64,000 nucleotides of DNA, from assembly GCF_040712315.1 (NCBI RefSeq), contig NC_134016.1, positions 5,878,782 through 5,942,781 of the forward strand, in the 5' to 3' direction. A program made the translations under genes and the position numbers. This DNA comes from Castanea sativa. Its lineage: Eukaryota > Streptophyta > Magnoliopsida > Fagales > Fagaceae. The notes beneath the pieces were generated by a model that did not search any database, was not told the origin of the DNA, and saw nothing but the letters and a program-made list of their open reading frames with translations. Positions 1 to 11,504 of the stretch are shown here, one piece after another (the stretch's first letter is position 1; each line of letters starts with the position of its first letter).

Positions 1-77
1 AGAAGGCTAGGAAATTTCCTAGAAACGAAAGGTCTGCATTCTCAAACCCTAAATTGGCGAGATCTGAGAAGAAAGGG

Positions 78-455
78 ATGAAGTCAGTATCTCCGGAACA
101 ATCATTGCTTCAAGAAAGCCTTCTTCCCCGTTCAAGCAAAGTTGGGGTTTCAAATTTCTTTACCTTATGGCCCATGAAATTAATTCTTTACGTCTCTTCC
201 TCGGCAGCTACAGTTTCTCTGCTTCTTCCACAACAAATGGTAGACGGAACGACAGTTCCATCCTTGTTCAGAGACCTACCGAATCTCTATCAAATATTTC
301 TAATCTCCACCGTGTTCGCGTTTGTAGGCGCCTTCAGTTCCCTGATGATCCAACACAAACCTAGGGTTGAACGATTTTTCAGGATTATTGCCGTTGCTTC
401 CATTTTGTTTGCACTAGTAATTGTCCTCTACGCCACAGCTCTCTTGTTACGATGA
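78..455 (+). CDS. Small three-helix membrane protein, copy 1 (125 aa), unknown function
   Basis: The open frame reaches back to a TTG at 54, but the first ATG in frame is at 78 and gives MKSVSPEQ...ALLLR, 125 aa, ending at TGA 453-455. There is no signal peptide. Hydrophobic segments lie at about residues 33-51, 70-91 and 102-122. A polar loop (QQMVDGTTVPSLFRDLP) follows helix 1 and a basic IQHKPRVERFF motif follows helix 2. It differs from the copy at 11992-12369 at 10 of 125 residues, and both frames are intact, which argues for selection or recent duplication. A third, divergent relative lies at 48122-48493. I do not recognise the family. The gene is followed tail-to-tail by a remnant of the SAS10 3' end, the same order as copy 2. 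Confidence 0.72.
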   Translation: MKSVSPEQSLLQESLLPRSSKVGVSNFFTLWPMKLILYVSSSAATVSLLLPQQMVDGTTVPSLFRDLPNLYQIFLISTVFAFVGAFSSLMIQHKPRVERFFRIIAVASILFALVIVLYATALLLR

Positions 456-1505
456 AGGCAAGCCAAGGACTCCGGCCAATCTTTCAAAAGTCTATCGACA
501 ATCTACAAGGGTTTAATATATTGGTATTTTTCTGCTTTTTTAATAAATAATTTAGCTTATTTGTGGGTTTTCTTTTCTTTCAGTTTGTTGTTTATAATTT
601 GCATTTTCTGTTGGAAAACAATCTGTTTGATGTTTGAATGTAAATATTTGACGAGTTCCAGAGTAGTGTAGGAGGAAGCATCTTGAATAATTTTACCAGC
701 TTCACCTCCACATTGCATGGTGCATATAACACCTACACTCCACCCCCAATAATTCTTATGCCTTCAACCTTGACATTAGTATCAACTTTAACACCATCCT
801 TCCCATGCCTTCAACTTTGACATTAGTATCAACTTTAACACCACCTGGGAGGGGAGCATGAGCAATTCTACATTCACACAAAATTAAATTTCACAACATT
901 TGAGATGATAGGCAAGCTTTTCCTGTTTCTTATTTAGATCCACCATACTAGTGACTTTATTTTTTTACCTACCACTAACAATCTGTCACATTGACTAGGT
1001 ATGAAATTTTTTGTCGAAGTTTTTTTTTTGGACTTTCTCAAGAATATAGCAAATTTTAAAAAAATGTATACAATTTATTTTTTATGCCTTTCCTTCCCTC
1101 TCCTCCTCTTCCTTTACTCCACACCCCTTCAGCCTAACCTGCCCCTCCCCAAATCTTGAGATAAGAGAGAGTGCCATTCTGTGAAAGCTCATCTCATTTG
1201 CTTCATGCTGAACTCTGGCTTTGAAGACCACACTAAAATGATTTCTTTATATTCAGCATCCAGCGTTTCCTCATTTATAGATATTAAAACTTAAAGATTA
1301 CCTCCAGGTGCAATTTAAATAATTGACAACACTAATATAATTACGTTATTTGAATCCTTGGGGCATTTTCTCTTGAATTGTATTAGTTTGAAATATATCT
1401 GCATACATACATGTCAAAATTTGGATTGGTGACACAAACACAGTACAAGATCCAACAAGCACTATGCAATTGACAAAGTAGGTAAATTGAAACAAAGAAC
1501 AGTAT

Positions 1506-1614
1506 CTAATTCTTGAATCTAACACTCCGACTGGCTGCGACATTAATTCCAGAGGCTTCTCCACCATAAGGACCAATAGGTTTCTTGATCTCCTGCACCT
1601 GCCCTTTCCGACGA
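1506..1614 (-). pseudogene. SAS10 exon 16 fragment (3' end of gene)
   Basis: Read on the minus strand, this encodes [20 protein letters not shown] and then [15 protein letters not shown] before a TAG at 1506-1508. That is the conserved C-terminal end of SAS10/UTP3. Homology to exon 16 of the full gene (13456-13587) stops abruptly at 1614, where unrelated sequence begins. The 5' half of the exon and its splice acceptor are missing, so this is a fragment. Confidence 0.85.
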
Positions 1615-1649
1615 AGATCCATCTATCTATTCTTTCACCCACTTTTAAT

Positions 1650-2380
1650 TATCTTATACTTGAGAGGAAATTTTACCACCAAAACATTAGTAGATCACCA
1701 CCTGCGATGTTAGAGTGATTTGAGCACATAAACAACAACAAAAAATTTAGTAACCTTGAAGTAACAGAGAAATCAATTTTGCAGCTGGAGGTTTGTAAAT
1801 CAACTTATATCACAATTTTTTCATAGTGGATTTGACAAGCTAGGCTAGCCCTTGGGAGTCTTTTTTTTTTAATTGGATTTTCACTTTGTGAACAATACCT
1901 CGACTCTAATGTGTAGTTGTTCTTGTGAATTTTTTTTATTATTGTCTCGTCCATATCACAATTATAATCAGCTAATAACTAATTGGTATATTGATTGTTA
2001 AATTAATAAAATCGGTAAGAAGTCATACTGGTGATCAAGAGTCTAAACACATAATTTACAATTGGTATTATAAGTTTGGTGCACGTTGTTTGGATTAATT
2101 TTCTTGTGTGATCCTTGACCTCATTTGTTATGGATAAAGTTGTGTGTTTATGCTCATGGGATGCTTTACTTAAGAATTCTATAGGTTATCTTAGAATTGT
2201 TGGTAACAAGTTGTTAAGGGAAATGAGAAGATCAAAGAAAAATTCTAAAAAATATCCCTTGAAAAATTGAATAATCTTGAGCTTGAAAAAGAGACTTTAA
2301 AGGATGAAGCTTGATGAAGCGAATGAGTTGGTTGAAAAATAGAAAGAGTTGCAGAAAATTAAATGAAATTGACGTCCCTG
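1650..2380. other. Intergenic; possible degraded retroelement coiled coil
   Basis: No intact gene. On the plus strand, 2150-2370 can be read in broken frames rich in E, K and L (for example NNLELEKETLKDEA). This resembles the coiled-coil part of copia-type gag polyproteins, but stops and frameshifts prevent a firm call. Confidence 0.3.
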
Positions 2381-2382
2381 TA

Positions 2383-2700
2383 GGCTTATTTGGTTTAGCA
2401 GAAACAATTTGGGAAAGTTTACTAGTGTGTGAACTGAACTTGCATGCCCATTACTGAATCTAGTAGCCTCGCATCTATAGCATCATCATCAAAATCGTCA
2501 TACATCACGAGCCAGTCTATTCCATTCCAGCTTTAATGGATTAGTACTCACAATTTCAGAAAAAAGCAAACCTTAGAGAGCCAAGGCAGCAACAGTAGCC
2601 ATCAACTGGCTTCAGAATACCCGCTTGTTTCAATCTTTCTTCAAGTGTAGCCCTTATATTTAACTTTCCCATGCTTTACACACCAACTTGATTACTCTTG
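2383..2700 (-). pseudogene. SAS10 exon 12 and exon 11 fragments
   Basis: Minus-strand sequence 2383-2532 matches exon 12 of the full SAS10 gene (16293-16442), and 2612-2695 matches exon 11 (16519-16650). Relative to the full copy, exon 12 carries frame-breaking indels and exon 11 lacks roughly 55 bp. The spacing between the fragments follows the parent intron, so this is a decayed genomic duplicate and not a processed copy. Confidence 0.75.
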
Positions 2701-3127
2701 CTATATTATAAATTTATAACAGCTGCACATTAGCCAAATTCCAGCAACTAACAGCTAGTATTTTGTATTATTGAAAAGGTAAATGGGTACGTAGCCTAGA
2801 TAAGGCAAAGTAGCTTAAAAAGATCCATGTAGCAGAGTAGCAGACTCCAATTAGTTAGGATTGCATCTTTTTTTTATGTTATTTTTATTATTAAGTTAAA
2901 AACAAAAATAAAACAAACAAAAAGTGGCTTGAGTAAACAGGTGGATTTTCAGTTGTTTTTTCACAGTTTTATTGGGAAAGTAGGATCAGCATGCTTTAGA
3001 AGGGTTAGCTGTTACAGACTTACTGCATGAATGTTCGGTATCTACAAAATACTATTCCTTAAGAAGCAAAAATGTATGATTAGCATGCTCTGTACTAAAG
3101 ATGTCAAGATGTCTCCATTGTAAATAC

Positions 3128-3612
3128 TAAGGCCATGTTTGGTAGAATGTAATAAATATTATAATGTAATAGGTATTCATATGGTTTAGTCATTCTTTAG
3201 TTTGGTAATGTTTTTATTATAGTCACTCCTTACGAATAGTTATTCTTTAAAATGAGAAATAACTATTCCTCTCTAATAGGTTGTAATAGTTATTTCTTAG
3301 TAGATGCAATAATTTCTAAAGTTAATGTATTTCCAAATAAATAATTTTTCCATATATATGTAACAATTATAAAAATAAAAAGTTATAAAAAATAACTCAT
3401 CTCACTTTTAAATTTAAGAAATATTATTTTTAAAGAAATATAATTGTATGTATAAAATATTTTCTAAAATAAATCTTAAATTTTATTCTAATGTTACATC
3501 TTACCACCAAATTTATGAATATGTTTAGTTATTCCATTACATCACATTTTATTCCTAGTAATGAAAATTACAATTTCTATTATAATTTTCATTCAGTGTA
3601 CCAAATGTGCTT
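3128..3612. mobile_element. hAT-type MITE, 485 bp, TSD TAAATAC (7-8 bp)
   Basis: The element is flanked by TAAATAC at 3121-3127 and 3613-3619. Its ends are imperfect inverted repeats (GGCCATGTTTGGTA at the left; GCACATTTGGTA when the right end is reverse-complemented). The paralogous sequence near 10760 reads GTAAATAC then GAGTC with nothing between. It is therefore an empty site, and it supports a 7-8 bp duplication (hAT) over a 3-bp TAA duplication (PIF). The interior is AT-rich and non-coding. Confidence 0.8.
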
Positions 3613-3789
3613 TAAATACAAGTCTACAAGCCTCTTTGCACCGTGAAACTGCAACTTGCTTATGAGATTTAAAAATAAATAAATAAATAAAAATAGAAAA
3701 GGTAAATATCGAAAAGTAAAATGGTTAAAAAAATTTATGATCCAAAGAACTTTTTTTTTTTTTTTTTAATCTCAACCTTTAAAACCCAA

Positions 3790-6214
3790 TCAATATATAT
3801 ATAAAAGCAGAGACCTCAATATGTGAGGGTCTAAGTTTTTGCCAAGTGGCATCTCCTATGAAGTTCATCTACAATCATCTAACTTTCCCATTAATTGTCT
3901 GAGTTTACACTACACCTCTCTCTCTTCTTCATGTCTTTTAGTATACCAAATGTTTCAGCTTTTTTTTATTATTATTTTTTTATATATTAATAAAAAAGGG
4001 ATACTAATAACTAATGAGTTCGAGATAGATAATCTTCTAGCATTTTTGTTGCCTAAATTACACAAATTCATATATTTTATTTACTATAATCATTATTATT
4101 TTATTTTATTCTATGGGAATCCATATTATTTTATGGTGATTAATTTACATACAAACATCTCATAAACAAAGTCTCCCTCCTCTGTTAGTATTTTTTTTTT
4201 GGTACCTCAAGTTTTTATGTTAGTTATATAAAAAGTTTCTGCCTTTATGATTGTGTAGATGCATTAATCACAGTTAGCTTCCAAAATGACGTTTTGATTT
4301 TTGCCTTTTTGTTTTTACTTAATGTACATTATCAATACTTTGCTATAATGATTAATCAATCAATCAATATATATATATATATATAAAAGCAGAGACCTCA
4401 TTGTGTGAGGGTCTAAGCTTTTGCCAAGTGACACCTCCTATGAAGTTTATCTACAATCATCCAACTCTCCCATTAATTGCCTGAGTTTACACCACACCTC
4501 TCTCTCTTCTTCATGTCTTTTAGTATACCAAATGTTTCAGCTTTTTTTTTTTTATTAATAAAAAGGGATACTAATAACTAATGAGATCGAGATAGATAAT
4601 CTTCTAGGATTTTTGTTGCCTAAATTACACAAATTCATATCTTTTATTTACTATAATCATTATTATTTTATTCTATGGGAGTCCTTATTATTTTATGGTG
4701 ATTAATTTACATACAAACATCTCATAAACAAAGTCTCCCTCCTCTGTTAGTCTTTTTTTTTTTTTTGGTACCGCAAGTTTTTATGTTAGTTATATAAAAA
4801 GTTTCTACCTCTATGATTGTGTAAATGCATTAATCACAACTACCCTCCAAAATGACGTTTTGATTTTTGCCTTTTTGTTTTCACTTAATGTATATTATCA
4901 ATACTTTGCTATAATGATTAGTGTAAGATTTTCTAAACCTTTAACTCCCCAACCTCTCTCTCACGCTTTGCCTTCCCCTCTCAACTTTAACTATATGCCT
5001 CCATTCTCTTTCTTTCTCTCTTAAAAAAACTTTCTTTCTCTTAAAAAAAAAACCTTTAATAGTTAAATTTCCTAAACTACTGCTACTCTCAAATTTTATT
5101 TCCATACTCACAATTTTTTAAAACACCAGGCCAATAGAAGAAACCTATTACTCTTGTGATCTTTTGTTGTAGCAAGTGGCTATCCATCGCACATTAAGTG
5201 GCTTTGACATGTATGAGTTCAAGCTATCTTTTGTTACTTTCAAAAATTCAGTTCTTCACTTACAATCGGTAGGGTTAAGATCGTAAAATTCTGTGTTTTG
5301 CTATTTTCTTTTATAGGTTGTGTTATTATGTATATCGATTTCCAAAAGATGCTTGAAATCTAGAACTGAGAAGTCGATAATTGTTTATTGTAGTGTAAAA
5401 GTCTCATTGTCATTGTCCTTTCAAGATTGTTTAATCTTAGCATATGACTTGAGTAGACTGGTCTTTTCAAAATAAACAAAAACTAAACCTGTTGTAAATC
5501 ATAAATTGGATTATAGGGATCAAGCAGTTATCATCTAGGGTGGAGGGGTTTTTATTTTATTATATTTTTTTTTATACAAGATATAAATTCTACTTTAACC
5601 AAATCTAAGTGCATATGTGTATGAGTCTTCCTCTTGGAGACTTGAATCCCGACTCTTACCCACCACACCCCGTAAGCACTCATACTTATGGAGTGACCAT
5701 TCCACTAAGGATGTGCGGTAATAGGGTGGAGGTGGTTTAGTCAATGGCAATTGAATTTGCAGAGGAAAAACAACACGACTATTTAATCTGCATTCTTTAG
5801 ACTCCAAAGCTTCTTTCTCGAGTAAGTCTCTTGATATTTCAATTAAGAAATACATATTGAATTTTTTCTTAAAATAAATTGAGTTTTGGGTTAATGGTTT
5901 TTTTGTTTTGTTTTGTTTTGGTTTAATGGTAATTGTATAATGATCTATATGTTGTGTGTGCTTTCTTTTCTATGAATTTTAATAGTGTATGAATCGAGGA
6001 TTATAGCGTTTGGTTCATCAAGGTTTTTTTTTTAAAAATTCTAAATTTTATCTTTATTTCATTATTTTGTTTAGCTTTTGTTACTTCTTATAATTAACTC
6101 ATTACTAACAAAGCTCTATGACAATTATGGTATAATATGCGTACAACATTCTCCAAAATTATATTACATAAAATATTACAATATTATCCGTGCATCGCAC
6201 GGGCAACTTACTAG
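3790..6214 (+). mobile_element. Non-autonomous Helitron, 2,425 bp, with duplicated 5' terminus
   Basis: It begins with TC (TCAATATATATATAAAAGC) after an A. It ends with CTAG at 6211-6214 before a T, preceded by the hairpin CCGTGCATCGCACGG at 6188-6202. TC...CTRR ends, insertion between A and T, and a subterminal hairpin are the hallmarks of Helitrons. The paralogous locus at 10938 shows the uninterrupted sequence CCAATTGCTACCAATTGC. About 580 bp from the 5' end, the first segment is repeated (from about 4366), so the element has two tandem 5' ends. No Rep/helicase coding is visible. Confidence 0.85.
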
Positions 6215-6740
6215 TTGCTACCAATTGCAAGGTGGGCGTGTAATCTATCTCAATCCGAAAGACTCAGAAATGTCACTATTTGGGAAGGTTTTTTCTTACT
6301 TGTCTGTTGCCAAACCCAACTGTGGAGCTCCCTGTTCCTCTGGTGTGCGGATCTGGGTGCTGGTCACAACTCCAACCCCTGTCACTGTTTAGGGTTGGCT
6401 CATCTTTTGGACCTTTGCCTACTCCATTTGTCCCCTTCACTTGAACCGATCTTCCCCTTGACCTTTAACACTGTTGTTGGCAACTATGATGACGGTAGTA
6501 TAACCATAATTCTTCGTGGTAATGTCTATGACGCGTAGAGGAGGACGCCCGGCAAGATCGCTTATTTTGAGCTTGAAATATGAGAAACCCTTACGAGTTT
6601 GGTTCTGCGCTTTCGGACCACGGCAATTTATTTTCATATTGAGCCAACGCTAATTCAATATCCGCCAATAGTTTTCCGAAATTGCTTCACAATACTTCTA
6701 GAAGTTGAAACTTCGTTCATGGTAAGAATCCATGGTAATT
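6215..6740 (-). pseudogene. Decayed copy of the chimeric gene's first exon
   Basis: Minus-strand sequence aligns with 11073-11504. Recognisable pieces are TNGVGKGPKDE, DQHPDPHTRGTGSSTVG and VIIVANNSVKGQG. The frame is broken: after the ATG equivalent near 6733 the reading frame stops within a dozen codons, and there are further indels, including an insertion in the QHPDP region. Its downstream context leads to SAS10 exon 11/12 remnants and not to exon 13, so the two copies sit in differently rearranged blocks. Confidence 0.7.
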
Positions 6741-6823
6741 GTAGTGTTTCTTTCTCTGATTAGGGAGCAATTGAAAAAAGCTTTTGTGTAGAGAAATCAA
6801 CACAAAAATGGAGAAGATAATAC

Positions 6824-7087
6824 CTTATCCAATAAGCTCTTGATCTCTACAAGGCAAGCAATCACAGGATGATCACGAATGGGCTGCCCTTCAAACTTAA
6901 GAAGAAAACAGAACTCATACTTTGGCAATACGAGATCACAGGGAGCTGCTTTACCTCTAAGGCACTCCTTCCATCATGAGTCCCTTCTTTTAAACCATCT
7001 TACAACATGAAAGCATGTACAATACTGACTGCTAAGAAACCAATCAAATGCAATTATACATTTTACAACCTTTGTGTGTGTGCGTGC

Positions 7088-7130
<43 letters not shown>

Positions 7131-7640
7131 AAGAAACTATAAATGAAAATTGGTGACGACTCTGGCAGGACGCACAAAATGAATAGTGAGAACCACAATT
7201 ATATAAACCCAGAACTTTGTATTGGATGGTTGGGACAATGTAATGAGCCAGATCTACAAGCATTTTAACTTTCAAACATTTTAAAATCTTTTGAAAGCCA
7301 ACAAAAATTCCAGGACATATATTAAGCATCCCATATCAAAGAGAAACCTATTATTAACCCCCTCTAGATGCCACAGATAATCAACATAGAACACAACACA
7401 ACACAAGCCCCTCTAAAAGGAATAATTCAGAGCTAATTCAATCCATTACCAGGCACACACCATCTAAATCATCCTTATTGAAGCAATGCACATTATAGCT
7501 CTTACATTAAAATGGTCAAAGAAGAACAGATAATAACCATGCCTAGAAGTGGATTCACTTTTCTTTCAAGCTGTTCAATTGCTTCATTCAGCTCATACAA
7601 AAAGCCAACTAATTCTAGAGCAGAACTATGGGATCAAAAC
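6824..7640 (-). pseudogene. SAS10 exon 8 and exon 7 duplicate
   Basis: Exon 7 copy (7538-7625, 88 nt as in the parent) keeps an open frame (SALELVGFLYELNEAIEQLE...) and both splice sites. Exon 8 copy (6824 to about 7000) has lost its acceptor and contains indels that shift the frame, but it keeps the lysine codon (ATC AAG AGC) at the position where the full gene now has TAG. An AC/CT-type microsatellite lies at about 7072-7126 in the intron; the same simple repeat is present in the parent intron near 19128-19200. Confidence 0.78.
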
Positions 7641-8640
7641 AATATTAACCAAACATGCAGAAGAAAAAGTTATTATGGCTAGAGATGAATAACAGAAACA
7701 GACATTTTTGGAAAGCAGTGATTAAAGGCATACAAAAGAAATGAAACCCAGCAAAATAGCTTATGAGCATATGTAAAGCAGAAATAAGTAGATTAAGATC
7801 TAAAAAATATTAAAATCTAAAAATACCAAAGGCAAGCATGTATTTGTTCCATACAACCAATGTAAGAAATTCAATGCCTTTCTCCGTAGAAAACCCAACA
7901 CATAAGTAAAACACCTCCTATAAATACTTAACAAGGCTCAAACATTGAGAACAACATTGAGCTGAGGGCACGATGAGGAGCTCAATAGAAACAGTCAAAA
8001 AGAAATTGGATGTGGATGAAGCAGCTCTTAATCAACAACCACAAATACTGAACATCTTTAGATAACATATTAATATGATAATACATTCTGTTTCTGCCTC
8101 TAGTTAGCTGTACAGAATCAGCACCAGACATTAAAGAAAAAGTCCATCCATAGATATATATCATGCAGAGCTAAATAGAAGCAGAACGTGAATGGAGGAA
8201 CACTTAAACAAGAATCTCACAAGCTTAACATCTTAAAATGCAACTGCACAATAACTCACATTCGTTTAAATGTAAGTACTGTTATAGTCGTTCCGTTCAG
8301 AATAAGCATCAGACATTAAAGGAAAAGCATATATACATGCTTTTAAATGAGTGGGGTTGGAATGGAACACTTTGCTCAAGAAGAACAAGTAAAGTCTTTT
8401 TTAATAAAACAGGAAAATAAAACAAAAAATAAATAAAACAAACAAACAAATCCAAGTGCATGGTAAATTGACAAGAGAAGCGGGGGAGAACAAGTAGCTT
8501 GATGATGCATAGTCCACCTTCTTTTACAGAATCAAGAAAATAAGTGTGCAGAAGCAAGAATGTTTTACTGGTTTATAAACTTATGGGACCCAAGCCACAA
8601 CGAAGTTTCATTCATAAAAAGATAAAGAACAAAAGAAAGG
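7641..8640. other. Duplicated SAS10 intron 6-like sequence, no gene
   Basis: This stretch aligns with the parent intron around 19680-20150 (for example the CTCAATAGAAACAGTC region). It contains a local repeat: the segment around 8100-8150 (CAGACATTAAAG) recurs near 8300. Open frames here are short and not conserved between copies. Confidence 0.6.
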
Positions 8641-8701
8641 TGATAGCCCATCTAATTTCACGGAGAGTTTCTTTATTTTTTTCAAACCACCACAACCCTG
8701 T

Positions 8702-11504
8702 TTATGGCATGAATGATAACACACAGGCAGCCAATATAACAACACAAGCCGGGATGATGATGCCGAGCGAGAGTCTTATACCCATCATTAATAAGAAACC
8801 AAAAGCTGCAGCAGCTCCTCCTACCCTGACCAAAATTTCAGCAACCCTTGAGCTTATATAATGACTTGGAATGTGAGCGACATAGAGGCAGAGGAAACCC
8901 ACTAAGTTTGTAACCAATACACCAGTAAATAGTTTCTTGGCCAAAGGTGATAGCCCATCTAAATTGAGGGCAATGATTGCAGAACTTGATTGGACAGCGA
9001 TAGCAATGAATGTAGCAGTCAATCTGTTGCTCAAGTTCCTCACTCTCCTTCTAGGTCCACTTTCCTCACCAACCCTGCGTCTGTCTTCATCATTTCCTTC
9101 ATCCCTATTGTCCTCATCATGTTCATCTCCATCTTCACATCTGCTTATCCCTTCATTTGTGTCCGTGCCACCACTACCTGTACTTTGATCACTCTCATCA
9201 CTTCCACTGCCGGCTCCACTTCCTCCATTATGTCCACTCCAACTTGCTTCTTGGCCCTCAACACTGTTACTAGCCTGTGAAAAGGCGATCCCAACTGTAG
9301 TAGTACCCCCGGTTCTTCCAATGTGTGGAGTCGGATCAAAGTCACAATCGTTGTCTGGGGTTGCCCCACCATCTGGGCCCTCAACACTGACAATGTTCTC
9401 CATCTGCAGCAAATTTGGCAGGAAAAATATGATAAGAGTCTGGACACAGTGATCAATAACAAAGATCTAAAAAATGGTGAAAATGGGGGTGTGGTCACCT
9501 GATAAGTGATCCGGTGATTTCCATCAACTGGTTCAGGAGAAGATGAGCCTGCTGAGGTACTACAGAAGCAGACGTGTTTTCAGAATACAAGACTACCAGA
9601 ACAAGGGAAAATCTAAGCATGTAGCTAAGGCAATTAGACATTTGACTAGCACTCATAAAACATAAAAATTGCAAGACAACATAATGATAATAATAACATT
9701 AATGGTGAAACACATGCACATAAACATATGGAGACGGAGAGAAATATATAGCACATGAGATTAAATCTTAATTGTATAATACAGCACAAAGGGACTTGGA
9801 CGAGCAATTGTTCTTATTCATAGATGTAATAGGAAATAAAAACCCATAGAGGGAACATTGTAACTGAGCAACCTAACTATAACTATTAGGAGGTAGCAAA
9901 ATGCACAGCAGCAAATCACAGTGCAGAAACACACCTTGAAGCTCGTCGTTCTTCAAATTGCTTGTAACATTCATCATCTGAATCTCCTGTATCACCATTC
10001 CCCATGTCCAGATTCCCATTAGCCTCAATATTGTCAACTTCATGTCCAACATCATCCTTAGATATGGTTCCAGCTCCAGCCAATGGCAGGGGAAGATATT
10101 TCCTCGATCTTTCAGCAGTATCATTCCTCTTGGCTAAATCAAAATCATCATCACCAAAAGGCACCTTCCAAAAGGATTGCATGCAAATGTTATTTCAATT
10201 ATTAATATGAGTATCCTCAAGAAAATCAACTAGCCATATGGTTCCCTTATCAGAAAGAGGAAGAATCTCTTATTTACACGACACTTTCAAAAGTTTCTCC
10301 CATAGATTACAACCTAAAATTCAGTACATCGAGAATCACTAGGCCATGATTCATAGATCAATTAGAGCATAACTGTCAAGATTGAATCATCCACACAGAA
10401 AATCTAGAACACTAAACCAAGTAGATAAATATTCATTTACAATTATGTTGTTGGTTGCATTAAGGCAGAAATTACTCATATATTCATTTGAGTAGCGCAT
10501 ATAAGACAAAGCAGCACTTTCCATATTACAATGTACATTCCTGCTCAAAAATGGGGGAAGAAAAATTTTAATGTAATAATGGCAAAACTTATAGTTCAGC
10601 TTATAATGAGAAAGCTTAAAACTTAAGAATGGCAAATAATTGAAGCATTAAGTACAAAATTAATTACTTTTTCCCATACAAACATGAATTCTAAAGAAGC
10701 AAAAATGTATGATTAGCATGCTCTCTACTTGACACTCAACCTCATACAAAGATGTTTCAGTTGTAAATACGAGTCTACAAGGTTCATCGCACCGTGCAAC
10801 TGCAACTTTCTTATGAGATTAAAGAATAAAAATAAAAAAAAGGTAAAAATAGAAAAGTAGAATGTAAAAAAAAAGGTTAAAAATAAATTTATGATCCAAA
10901 GAACATTTTTTTTTTTAAATCTCAACCTTTAAAATCCAATTGCTACCAATTGCAAGGTGGGATATCCCCAACTTGTAATCTCAATCTCCTGAAATGTCAA
11001 TATATGCAGCGACAGTTGATTGAATAAGAAAATTAATGTCCATATAACACTATTTGGAGGGTTTTTCCTTACTTGTATTTTGCCAAGCCCAACTGTAGAG
11101 CTCCCTGTTCCTCTGGTGTGAGGATCTGGGTGCTGGTCGCTGTTTAGGGCCAGCTCATCATTCGGACCTTTGCCTACTCCATTAGTCCCCTTCACTCGAA
11201 CCGATCTTCCCCCTTGACCTTTAACACTGTCGTTGGCGACTATGATGAGGCCCCTAGTGGTAATGCCTATGATGCGTAGAGGAGGAAGCTTGGCAAGGCC
11301 CTTATACCATTTGGACCGCTTCAGAAAATTCGCATAAAGTATGGACTGCGACATCAGCTGTTCATCATGCTCTATGAACCGCATCAGCGGAGTACTTTCT
11401 GGACGACGATTAAAAATTTCACTACCTCGCCCACGCTTATCCCGTAAGGCCCGACGTAAAGCAAAGAATTCTTCTTCAAAAATCTCAAAGTTTTCTGAAG
11501 TCAT
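8702..11504 (-). CDS. Chimeric gene: novel exon + SAS10 exons 13/14 + four-helix membrane domain (474 aa model)
   Basis: Predicted exons are 11073-11504, 9935-10164, 9498-9558 and 8702-9403. Exon 1 (144 aa, MTSENFEIFEEEF...) ends CAA|GTAAGG in phase 0. Exon 2 (VPFGDDDFDLAKRND...) is a diverged SAS10 exon 13 with intact AG and GT sites. Exon 3 (SSSPEPVDGNHRITYQ) is SAS10 exon 14 less one codon. Exon 4 uses SAS10 exon 15's acceptor CTGCAG|ATGGAGAA, then becomes unrelated. It encodes a Gly/Ser/Asp/Glu-rich linker, a basic RRRVRN turn, four hydrophobic helices (exon-4 residues about 127-147, 157-178, 190-209, 212-231), and stops at TAA 8702-8704. All junctions keep frame. The helical part resembles the C-terminus of 40394-41395. 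The model is inferred; transcription is unproven, and exon 4 could be a separate gene starting at 9403. Confidence 0.62.

Larger units (their letters stand above)
1..1640. repeat. Duplicated block: membrane gene plus SAS10 3' flank (matches 11840-13590)
   Basis: From the first bases (AGAAGGC followed by GAAATTTCCTAGAAAC) to about 1614 this block aligns collinearly with 11840-13590. It includes the coding region, the 3' flank with the pyrimidine-rich cluster near 740-860, the stretch at 1080-1330, and the end of SAS10 exon 16. The copies differ by small indels; for example, copy 2 has extra bases in the 5' leader. Between 456 and 1505 I see no other gene. Confidence 0.8.

Noticed and set aside
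1346..1642. 98-aa minus-strand frame
   Set aside because: Out-of-frame reading over the SAS10 exon 16 remnant and flank.
8937..9280. Plus-strand Ser/Pro-rich frames
   Set aside because: Antisense shadows of the chimeric gene's last exon.
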